Positions 1 through 5,013 of a stretch of DNA of 5,013 bases are shown in pieces (the first letter of the stretch is position 1; every line of letters starts with the position of its first letter). The position numbers were made by a program, and so were the translations under genes. Below the pieces are notes generated by a model. The model made no database searches. It worked only from the letters and a program-made list of their open reading frames with translations, and had not been told where the DNA came from. This DNA comes from Methanobacterium sp. (GTDB taxonomy: Archaea > Methanobacteriota > Methanobacteria > Methanobacteriales > Methanobacteriaceae): contig JAQVTJ010000117.1 in NCBI GenBank assembly GCA_028700095.1, positions 1-5,013 on the forward strand, in the 5' to 3' direction.

Positions 1-5
1 CACCT
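1..5 (-). promoter_or_regulatory. Edge ribosome-binding site for a minus-strand gene left of the window
   Basis: The last minus-strand bases read AAAAGGTG, matching the archaeal AGGTGA Shine-Dalgarno consensus as far as it can be seen. All minus-strand frames nearby contain stops, so a gene start just beyond the edge is the natural explanation. The start itself is not visible. Confidence 0.35.
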
Positions 6-77
6 TTTAATAACTATTTGAATTTTATTTATCCTAATATCTTTCTAAATTAGTAGAATAATATCCATTTTAATTAG

Positions 78-100
78 AAATATAATATATATTTATATTT
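78..100. promoter_or_regulatory. Palindromic TATA-rich stretch, possible promoter of a gene left of the window
   Basis: AAATATAA (78-85) and TTATATTT (93-100) form 8-base inverted arms around TATATAT. On the minus strand this gives AAATATAAATATATAT, several overlapping TATA-box matches, placed between the glyS terminators and an AGGTG site at the window edge. A start about 25 bases downstream would leave a leader of roughly 60 bases. Base composition alone could produce such a repeat. Confidence 0.25.
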
Positions 101-143
101 AAAATACCAAGTAAATATTCATTTTCAGCTTCTATATCAAAAT

Positions 144-166
144 AAAATAAAAACTATGGGAAAAAA
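144..166 (-). terminator. Second T-rich tract downstream of glyS
   Basis: The minus strand reads T6 (161-166), then CCCATAG, then T5ATTTTATTTT. It resembles the first tract in sequence (both contain CCTTTTTT followed by a CTA- or ATAG-like spacer) and could act as a backup terminator. Confidence 0.35.
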
Positions 167-251
167 GGATAAAATAAGGAATATATTAAAATATAGTCTG
201 TAAAATGTCTAAAACCATGATATAATAGTTAAAATAATTTGGTTATTAATT

Positions 252-266
252 AAAAATAGAAAAAAA
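252..266 (-). terminator. Poly-T terminator after glyS
   Basis: About 8 bases past the glyS stop the minus strand has a T7 run (260-266), then CTA, then T5 (252-256). Successive U-tracts without a strong hairpin are the usual intrinsic termination signal in archaea. Confidence 0.6.
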
Positions 267-274
267 GGAATAAA

Positions 275-1996
275 TTATATATCCTCAAAATTAAGGTTAT
301 CTTCAATAAGATCCTTTAAAACATCATAAATATTTTTTATAGGAATTCTTGTCTGTTTTAAATTGTTTCTATTCCTTATGGTTACAGTATTATCTTCAAG
401 GGTTTCATGATCAACAGTAACTGCAAAAGGTATGCCTATTTCATCACAACGAGCATATCTACGTCCTATTGTTCCTGATCCATCATATTCCGATATTATA
501 TTCTGATTTCTAAATTCATCCTTTATAGAATGGGCTATTTTAACCATATCTTCATTGTTTAAAAGTGGGAAAACCGCAACCTTAATAGGAGCTATTCCTT
601 TTTCTAACTTTAAAAATGATCTGCCATTATATTCAGTATAAGAATGAAGAAGTACGGTGTATATTATACGGTCAATTCCATATGATGGTTCAATTACATG
701 AGGAATAACCTTTTCACCTCTTATAATATCTTCAATTTCTTGGAAAGATATAATATCTGGAGATAATTCATAATTTTTACCATCAATTTCTATTTTGAAT
801 ACACCTTCCTTTTTAAAGGCTTTTTGTATATCTGATACTTTTAAATCTTCTAATTTATTGATTATTTTCGGTGCATCTGCTTTAAAGAGCGGGCCAAATT
901 TTTTCATATTATGCTTTACAACAAGTTTTGTAACTGTTTTTGGTTTATTATATTCAATGAAAACACTAAGATCTTCATTGCTGTGTTTGCCATGTGATTT
1001 CAGATCAAAATCTGTTCTATCTGCAATTCCTATTATTTCGATCCATCCAAATCTATCTGTTTTAACTTCAACATCCCAACAATCAATTGCATAATGGGCC
1101 ATTTCAGTTGGAAGATGCTGTCTGAACCTTATAACATCTGCGGGAATTCCTAGATCAGATAAAAATCTTGCTGCAAGACATAGTTGATAAGTTAAAATTT
1201 CACTAGATATCAATCCTTCTTCAACAGCCTTTTTAGCATTGATTCTTTCTGTTTTCTCTTTTTTTAACTGGTTTTCTGATGGGAAAAGAGTTAAAATATC
1301 CTCTGCCATATTATTGAATTTAGGATGGGTTTTATTTTTAGGGTCTACAAATATTTCTGCTTCAGCTTGGGTGAATTCCCTTAGCCTAATAACTCCCTGA
1401 CGTGGGGATATTTCATTACGATATGCTTTACCAATTTGAACAACTCCAAATGGAAGCTTCCCTCTGAAAAATCTTAATAACCTTTTAAATGGGATAAATA
1501 TGCCCTGTGCTGTTTCGGGACGCATATAACCAGTTTTTTTTCCTTTCGCACCTATGAGTGTTTGGAACATTAAGTTATAGCTCCATACATGTGTTAGCGG
1601 CCCTCCACATTTAGGGCATTTAATTTGTTTATCTGATAATATTTTCGTTAATATATGGTCTTCTTGTCCTTCCACATCTTTATTTAACACAGCTTCAATT
1701 ATATGATCAGCCCTGTAAACTTCCATACATTCTTTACATTCTGTCATGGGATCAGTAAAATGATCAACATGGCCTGATGCTTTAAGTGCTTCCTCAGGCA
1801 TTATAGTTGGTGATTCTATTTCATAGAAACCTTCATGTGTTATGTAGTAGTTTCTCCATTTTTCAATAATATTGTTTTTGAGTATTGCACCTAAGGGGCC
1901 GTAATCAAAGAAACCTGCTGATCCTGAATATATTTCAAATGACGACCAAAGATATCCTCTTTTTTTGGCTATGTTCATTATCTTGCTGTCTGTCAT
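275..1996 (-). CDS. glyS: Glycyl-tRNA synthetase, archaeal alpha2 (class IIa) type
   Basis: Cytoplasmic enzyme that charges tRNA-Gly with glycine using ATP. With the ATG at 1996 the protein has 573 residues, about the expected length for archaeal GlyRS. Visible features: N-terminal class II start (KRGYLW, FFDYGPLG); a zinc-type insertion with Cys pairs at 87/90 and 127/130 (CKEC, CPKC); the MRPETAQG block at 158-165; motif 2 from RNE (193-195) through REFTQAEAE (206-214); the EIIGIADRTDFDL glycine-site region at about 320-332; motif 3 EPSYGIDR at 436-443; and a C-terminal anticodon-binding domain from about 465 (KVAVFPLL at 472-479). The reading frame continues upstream to a TTG at 2011, but that codon overlaps the Shine-Dalgarno GAGAGG (2004-2009), which sits 7 bases before ATG 1996, so 1996 is the start. 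It follows dcd and is the last gene before a poly-T terminator. No key motif is missing. Confidence 0.97.
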   Translation of the reverse strand: MTDSKIMNIAKKRGYLWSSFEIYSGSAGFFDYGPLGAILKNNIIEKWRNYYITHEGFYEIESPTIMPEEALKASGHVDHFTDPMTECKECMEVYRADHIIEAVLNKDVEGQEDHILTKILSDKQIKCPKCGGPLTHVWSYNLMFQTLIGAKGKKTGYMRPETAQGIFIPFKRLLRFFRGKLPFGVVQIGKAYRNEISPRQGVIRLREFTQAEAEIFVDPKNKTHPKFNNMAEDILTLFPSENQLKKEKTERINAKKAVEEGLISSEILTYQLCLAARFLSDLGIPADVIRFRQHLPTEMAHYAIDCWDVEVKTDRFGWIEIIGIADRTDFDLKSHGKHSNEDLSVFIEYNKPKTVTKLVVKHNMKKFGPLFKADAPKIINKLEDLKVSDIQKAFKKEGVFKIEIDGKNYELSPDIISFQEIEDIIRGEKVIPHVIEPSYGIDRIIYTVLLHSYTEYNGRSFLKLEKGIAPIKVAVFPLLNNEDMVKIAHSIKDEFRNQNIISEYDGSGTIGRRYARCDEIGIPFAVTVDHETLEDNTVTIRNRNNLKQTRIPIKNIYDVLKDLIEDNLNFEDI

Positions 1997-2003
1997 GGCA
2001 AAT

Positions 2004-2009
2004 CCTCTC
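2004..2009 (-). promoter_or_regulatory. Ribosome-binding site that fixes the glyS start
   Basis: The minus strand reads GAGAGG and then 7 bases to the ATG at 1994-1996. The in-frame TTG at 2009-2011 lies inside and just ahead of this site, so it cannot use it. The 7-base spacing from GAGG is the same as at dcd. Confidence 0.8.
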
Positions 2010-2025
2010 AATAAAATTATATTCC

Positions 2026-2040
2026 AAAAAAATATATTAA
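2026..2040 (-). promoter_or_regulatory. AT-rich dcd-glyS junction: T7 tract and weak TATA-like sequence
   Basis: Between the dcd stop and the glyS start the minus strand reads TTAATATATT followed by a run of T's and GG. The T7 run could release some dcd transcripts (archaeal poly-U termination). The TTAATATATT stretch could instead be a TATA box, placing a start about 10-15 bases before the glyS ATG. Both readings are inference from short AT-rich sequence; simple cotranscription with dcd is equally possible. Confidence 0.25.
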
Positions 2041-2050
2041 TTTTAGTTAT

Positions 2051-2659
2051 TTAACATTTTTTAAGGGTTGATCCTCTTATAAGCTCATAATCGTGTTTAA
2101 TTTTACTTGTAACTGGACGGGTTTGGTTCATATATTTACTATCTCGTTCAGGATGTCCATAGGGTCTGTCTGCTGAGGATGTCATTGTTTCAAAGACTAT
2201 TTGGCATACTCTCTGGCCAGTATATAATGCAACAGGCATTTTTCCTATATTGGATATTTCTAAAGTAATTTTTCCACAGAAACCTGGATCTATATATCCT
2301 GCTGTAACATGCATGGTTATTCCAAGTCGTCCCATTGAAGATCTGCCTTCAACCCTTGCAACAAGATTATCTGGAAGTTTAACAGTTTCATAAGTTGTTG
2401 CAAGAGCAAATTCACCAGGATGAATAATAAAAGGCATTCCCTCTTCTATATAAAATGATTCCATATAACCTTCAATGTCTGTTTTGTCCATTGGATCAAT
2501 ATATGGCTTTTTTATTATTTTAAAGCTTTTAAATTCATTTCCAATTCTCAAATCAACTGAAGATGGTTGTATTTGTCTTTCAGGTTCATTTAATGGTTCT
2601 ATACTTATTTTTCCTGATTCAATATGTTTTTTAATATCTTTATCGCTTAGAATGGCCAT
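2051..2659 (-). CDS. dcd: dCTP deaminase, possibly the bifunctional dUMP-forming type
   Basis: Soluble trimeric enzyme of the dCTP deaminase/dUTPase superfamily. It converts dCTP to dUTP, or directly to dUMP in bifunctional members, supplying thymidylate synthesis. The 202-residue length fits the family. Visible blocks: QPSSVDLRIG at 31-40 near the N terminus; the signature EGRSSMGRLG at 104-113; HVTAGYIDPGF at 117-127 with Asp124; the TLE block with the presumed catalytic Glu134; and the C-terminal lid SKYMNQTRP at 174-182, which closes over the nucleotide. The TAG-aromatic-ID pattern and the lid resemble the dUMP-forming enzymes of Methanocaldococcus jannaschii and Mycobacterium tuberculosis, recalled from memory, more than the E. 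coli deaminase (TAHRID). Start ATG 2659 has an AGAGGG site 7 bases upstream. The 182-base gap before it carries a likely promoter; glyS follows 54 bases downstream. Confidence 0.96.
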   Translation of the reverse strand: MAILSDKDIKKHIESGKISIEPLNEPERQIQPSSVDLRIGNEFKSFKIIKKPYIDPMDKTDIEGYMESFYIEEGMPFIIHPGEFALATTYETVKLPDNLVARVEGRSSMGRLGITMHVTAGYIDPGFCGKITLEISNIGKMPVALYTGQRVCQIVFETMTSSADRPYGHPERDSKYMNQTRPVTSKIKHDYELIRGSTLKKC

Positions 2660-2665
2660 TTATTG

Positions 2666-2671
2666 CCCTCT
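2666..2671 (-). promoter_or_regulatory. Ribosome-binding site of dcd
   Basis: The minus strand reads AGAGGG, with GAGG ending 7 bases before the dcd ATG. It complements the archaeal 16S anti-Shine-Dalgarno and supports 2659 as the start. Confidence 0.75.
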
Positions 2672-2725
2672 TTTAACTTTTTTTTTACAGCATTAGCTTA
2701 CGAGCTTTATCTTAATTTAATATTC

Positions 2726-2735
2726 TATTTATAAT
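2726..2735 (-). promoter_or_regulatory. Candidate TATA box for the dcd-glyS unit
   Basis: The minus strand reads ATTATAAATA, close to the methanogen TATA consensus TTTATATA. A start about 25 bases downstream falls near 2705, giving an untranslated leader of about 45 bases that contains the dcd ribosome-binding site. The long gap from trmJ favours a promoter here. The surroundings are very AT-rich, so the exact box is uncertain. Confidence 0.35.
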
Positions 2736-2769
2736 ATAATGGATATAATATTTTTTCATAATTTTTAAC

Positions 2770-2803
2770 AATCCTTTATACATTTAATGTCACTATAAGG
2801 ATT
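2770..2803. repeat. Nested inverted repeat between trmJ and dcd
   Basis: The 7-base outer arms AATCCTT (2770-2776) and AAGGATT (2797-2803) are perfect complements. Between them lies a second palindrome, ACATT-T-AATGT (2780-2790). The two stems are separated by 3 bases on one side and 6 on the other. It begins 38 bases past the trmJ stop and about 110 bases before the dcd start, in otherwise AT-only surroundings. It could be an operator, the 3' hairpin of the trmJ transcript, or part of a small RNA. No T-run follows it directly on the minus strand, so a simple terminator is not well supported. Confidence 0.6.
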
Positions 2804-2829
2804 TAAATTATGTATAGTAAAATTCTATG

Positions 2830-2846
2830 AATGATTATTTATCATT
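2830..2846 (-). repeat. Short inverted repeat spanning the trmJ stop codon
   Basis: AATGAT (2830-2835) and ATCATT (2841-2846) are perfect 6-base arms around a 5-base loop, and the trmJ TGA stop (2842-2844) lies in one arm. The stem is mostly A-T, so it is weak in RNA. It may help transcript 3' end formation or may be chance. Confidence 0.3.
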
Positions 2847-3546
2847 TTTTTTCTTTTATCCGTATTTTTATTCTTCTTAAAGTTCCTTTCATGGTATGTG
2901 CTTCTCTTCCAGATATAAATGCTCTTTCAATAATTCGTTTAAACACAAGAGATGCATTTCGGCTTTTATGATGAGGATAACCTAATTTTTGGATTATATC
3001 TTCTATGTATATTATTAAACTTTCTTTTTCAGCTTTTGTTGCGATTTCCAATCCATCTATGGGATAGGATTTTTCTCTCTTAAATACTTCATAGAATATA
3101 ATTGCTGCTGCATGTGTTATGTTAAGTATGGGATAATACTCATGTGTTGGGATACTTACAATTATATCACAAAGACTAATCTCTTGATTTGAAAGTCCAT
3201 TTCCTTCTCTACCAAATATTAATGCTACATTACCTTGGTATTTAATTGAATCTCCCAATTCTTCCGGAGTTATAGCTATTCTAGCTACATTATAACTTCC
3301 ACCTGCAGTACCTGTAGTTCCAATTGCTGAGTCAATTTTAGCAATATTTAAAAAATTTTCAAGCGTATCATATATTTGTGCGTTGTGTACAACATCCCTT
3401 GCATGCACGGCCTGAAAATAACTTTCATTTTTCAATTCACATGGATTTATTAGGACTAAATTTGTTAATCCAAAATTTTTCATAGTCCTTGCAAGAAAAC
3501 CAATATTTCCGGGGGATTCAGGCTCAACAAAAACAATATAGATCAT
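2842..3546 (-). CDS. trmJ: TrmJ-type tRNA (2'-O) methyltransferase, SPOUT/TrmH superfamily
   Basis: Probable S-adenosylmethionine-dependent enzyme that methylates the ribose 2'-OH of tRNA, in characterised TrmJ proteins at position 32 of the anticodon loop. The 234-residue length is close to TrmJ (E. coli about 246). The three SpoU motifs are visible: motif 1 EPESPGNIGFLART at 8-21 (Asn14, Arg20); motif 2 ALIFGREGNGL at 108-118; motif 3 SIPT...YPILNIT at 131-144 (Asn142). Together they form the trefoil-knot cofactor site. The C-terminal extension (about 165-234), ending in helices with RIIERAFISGREAH and GTLRRI, is typical of TrmJ rather than of short TrmL proteins. Start ATG 3546 has GTGA 6 bases upstream (3553-3556). 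It lies 50 bases downstream of tfrB and may be cotranscribed with it or use the TATA box at 3587. Family membership is firm; position 32 as target is inferred. Confidence 0.9.
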   Translation of the reverse strand: MIYIVFVEPESPGNIGFLARTMKNFGLTNLVLINPCELKNESYFQAVHARDVVHNAQIYDTLENFLNIAKIDSAIGTTGTAGGSYNVARIAITPEELGDSIKYQGNVALIFGREGNGLSNQEISLCDIIVSIPTHEYYPILNITHAAAIIFYEVFKREKSYPIDGLEIATKAEKESLIIYIEDIIQKLGYPHHKSRNASLVFKRIIERAFISGREAHTMKGTLRRIKIRIKEKK

Positions 3547-3552
3547 ATTTTT

Positions 3553-3556
3553 TCAC
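3553..3556 (-). promoter_or_regulatory. Ribosome-binding site of trmJ
   Basis: The minus strand reads GTGA, part of the archaeal GGTGA Shine-Dalgarno consensus, 6 bases ahead of the ATG at 3544-3546. No other initiation codon lies near it. Confidence 0.55.
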
Positions 3557-3586
3557 ATAAATTTTTAGTTAATTAAATATTATTAA

Positions 3587-3595
3587 TATTATAAA
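3587..3595 (-). promoter_or_regulatory. Candidate TATA box for trmJ
   Basis: The minus strand reads TTTATAATA immediately before the tfrB stop codon. A start about 25 bases downstream falls near 3566, leaving a leader of about 20 bases that includes the GTGA site. The geometry is good, but the gap is almost pure A/T, so read-through from tfrB is an equal possibility. Confidence 0.3.
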
Positions 3596-3596
3596 T

Positions 3597-5013
3597 TTAA
3601 CAATCATAGGCAAGTTCAAGAAGTTTTAAAATATTCATAACTTTTATATTTTCTATTCCTGCTTTCTCTAAACTATCTTTAATATTATATTCACAAAATG
3701 GACATATTGTAATAACTACATCTACACCTAAATCTTTAACCATATCCACCTTTTTTTTACCAAGCCCTGCTGCTATTTCAGGTTTCCCAGATCTTACACC
3801 TCCACCTGCACCACAACACTGATCAGGCACTTCCATTTCTACAAATTCAAGTCCTTTTATCTTTTTAAGTATTTCACGAGGTTCTTTACTTATGCCTTGT
3901 CCTCTAACAAGATGGCATGGATCATGGTATGTTACACGCATATTAACTGGTTTCATATTTTCTGTGTTTAATCTTTCAGCTAAAAATTCACTAATATCCA
4001 CAACATTAAGATTAACCCCATATTTAGGATAGTCATTTTTAAGTGTTGAACCACATCCAGCACATACTGTTATTATAGTATCATAGTCTTTGAAGATTTC
4101 CTTATTTTTCATGATAAGATCAGAAACCTGTTTTTTTTGCCCAGTTCTAAGTAATGGTGAACCACAGCATACTTGACCTTCTGGAACAATAACATCTACA
4201 TCATTATCTTCCAACACTTTCAGAAATGCTAATCCTATCTCTGGAATTTTATAATCAACCATACAACCAGTGAAAAATGCCACTTTAGGTTTTTTTGTTT
4301 TAGATCTAGAATTGGTTTTGCTATTTATTTGGGATTGCTTACTATTGGAGGTGTTTATTTGTTTTTCTGAAACAGCTTTTATAAATCCTTGAGCCATAAA
4401 CCCTTTGCCAAGGGGTTTAACTGAACGGCCTGTTTTTTTTATAAGTTCCATAACCTCTTTATGAATAGGTAGCGGTCCTACATCTTCATTACATGCAATT
4501 GTCCTTAACTTTTCAATAGCAGATCCGAAGGTGTTTATTTCCTTAGGACAGACTTCTGCACATTTTCCACATGAGGTACAACAATAAAGTCCTTCATTAA
4601 ACCCTTCATTAACACGATCTCCACAGTCTCTTGGATCCATTGCAAACTTAGAAATATATCGCATAAAATAGGGTCCTGCAAATTCTGATGTTTCATTAAC
4701 CACAGGACAGGCAGATATACATGATAAACATTCAATACAACTTCTAATTTTTTTTGTATCAGCACATTCTTCAGGCTCTATTATAGCAGGACATGTCTGG
4801 TTGTTACATTTATCTTCTAAATAAAGATCCATTTTTCCAATTTTTTCATCAAATTGGGATCTGTCAACAATTAAATCTTTAATCACATTAAAATCAAGCG
4901 GTTCAATAATTGCATTATCTGTTATTTCTGCTTTACAAGCTATAACCACTTTTCCTTTCTTTTTAAAAGCACATGATCCACATTGACCTGCTCTGCAAGA
5001 ACATCTGTAATCT
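3597..5013 (-). CDS. tfrB: Thiol:fumarate reductase subunit B (SdhB-HdrB fusion), 5' end beyond the window
   Basis: Electron-transfer subunit of the enzyme that reduces fumarate to succinate while oxidising coenzyme M and coenzyme B thiols to the heterodisulfide. 471 residues are visible; numbering here starts at the first full codon (5010-5012). Domain order: a [2Fe-2S] ferredoxin end with Cys 6, 11, 14 and 26 (CRAGQCGSC, then C); SdhB-like VIKDLIVD; [4Fe-4S] motif C92-x2-C95-x2-C98-x3-C102-P; a second motif C145-x2-C148-x2-C151-x3-C155-P; a Ser/Asn/Lys/Gln-rich linker at about 215-243; and two HdrB-like CCG domains, Cys 250/282-283/317/320 and Cys 366/399-400/437/440, expected to bind noncubane [4Fe-4S] clusters and oxidise the thiols. 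There is no transmembrane segment. A GTG at 4949 is in frame but sits inside the ferredoxin motif and is not the start. Comparison with E. coli SdhB (first cluster Cys at 55) suggests roughly 45-50 residues are missing. The flavin subunit TfrA is not in view. A related SdhB-HdrB fusion of other specificity is the main alternative. Confidence 0.92.
   Translation of the reverse strand, partial: DYRCSCRAGQCGSCAFKKKGKVVIACKAEITDNAIIEPLDFNVIKDLIVDRSQFDEKIGKMDLYLEDKCNNQTCPAIIEPEECADTKKIRSCIECLSCISACPVVNETSEFAGPYFMRYISKFAMDPRDCGDRVNEGFNEGLYCCTSCGKCAEVCPKEINTFGSAIEKLRTIACNEDVGPLPIHKEVMELIKKTGRSVKPLGKGFMAQGFIKAVSEKQINTSNSKQSQINSKTNSRSKTKKPKVAFFTGCMVDYKIPEIGLAFLKVLEDNDVDVIVPEGQVCCGSPLLRTGQKKQVSDLIMKNKEIFKDYDTIITVCAGCGSTLKNDYPKYGVNLNVVDISEFLAERLNTENMKPVNMRVTYHDPCHLVRGQGISKEPREILKKIKGLEFVEMEVPDQCCGAGGGVRSGKPEIAAGLGKKKVDMVKDLGVDVVITICPFCEYNIKDSLEKAGIENIKVMNILKLLELAYDC

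Larger units (their letters stand above)
6..274. other. AT-rich intergenic region without a supported gene
   Basis: Both strands are broken by frequent stops in all frames and no tRNA-like or GC-rich structured RNA is apparent. It holds the two poly-T tracts and the TATA-rich palindrome listed separately. A weak inverted pair AACCA/TGGTT (around 214-242) is noted but has a long loop. Confidence 0.6.

Noticed and set aside
3..53. A 16-codon plus-strand frame open to the left edge, which could be the tail of a convergent gene
   Set aside because: Too short and low in complexity to support; the AGGTG site on the opposite strand argues for a minus-strand gene start there instead.
795..1094. 99-residue open frame on the plus strand
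   Set aside because: It lies wholly inside glyS on the opposite strand, whose protein is conserved across this stretch; no recognisable domain.
2475..2696. 73-residue open frame on the plus strand
   Set aside because: It is antisense to the conserved N-terminal half of dcd and its leader, with no family features.
2691..2710. AAGCT repeated twice (minus strand AAGCTCGTAAGCT) in the putative dcd leader
   Set aside because: Only a 4-base self-complementary stem is possible and no known riboswitch or operator matches.
2716..2787. A 23-codon open frame on the minus strand in the trmJ-dcd gap, starting ATG TAT AAA
   Set aside because: No ribosome-binding site, composition is just AT-rich (K, Y, I, N, L), and it overlaps the inverted repeat.
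4535..4765. 76-residue open frame on the minus strand
   Set aside because: It is a shifted frame inside tfrB, over its two [4Fe-4S] motifs; the tfrB frame is clearly the coding one.

Overview
The window looks like chromosomal DNA of an AT-rich methanogenic archaeon, most likely of the order Methanobacteriales (Methanobacterium or Methanobrevibacter type). Three things point there. The gene at the right edge joins an SdhB-like iron-sulfur domain to an HdrB-like double CCG domain, the architecture of thiol:fumarate reductase subunit B. The glycyl-tRNA synthetase is of the archaeal/eukaryotic alpha2 type with an extra Cys4 zinc-type insertion. Ribosome-binding sites are of the GAGG/GTGA type and gene ends carry poly-T tracts. 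The genus is inference; no rRNA is present.

All four genes lie on the minus strand, so the order of transcription runs right to left: tfrB (3597 to beyond the right edge), a TrmJ-type tRNA 2'-O-methyltransferase (2842-3546), dCTP deaminase dcd (2051-2659) and glycyl-tRNA synthetase glyS (275-1996). The gaps are 50, 182 and 54 bases. The 182-base gap holds a conspicuous nested inverted repeat and a TATA-like box, so dcd-glyS probably forms its own transcription unit. The 50-base gap before trmJ also has a plausible TATA box. Past glyS lie 274 bases of very AT-rich DNA with two poly-T terminator tracts, a TATA-rich stretch and, at the left edge, an AGGTG ribosome-binding site that probably serves a further minus-strand gene just outside.

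The genes do not form a single pathway. tfrB is a redox subunit that couples fumarate reduction to oxidation of coenzymes M and B. dcd feeds thymidylate synthesis, while trmJ and glyS belong to tRNA modification and charging. I see no mobile element, CRISPR array, tRNA or rRNA, and no evidence of a novel multi-gene system. The points most worth checking are the two misleading start codons (tfrB and glyS), the inverted repeat before dcd, whether Dcd is the bifunctional dUMP-forming type, and unusual features of TfrB.
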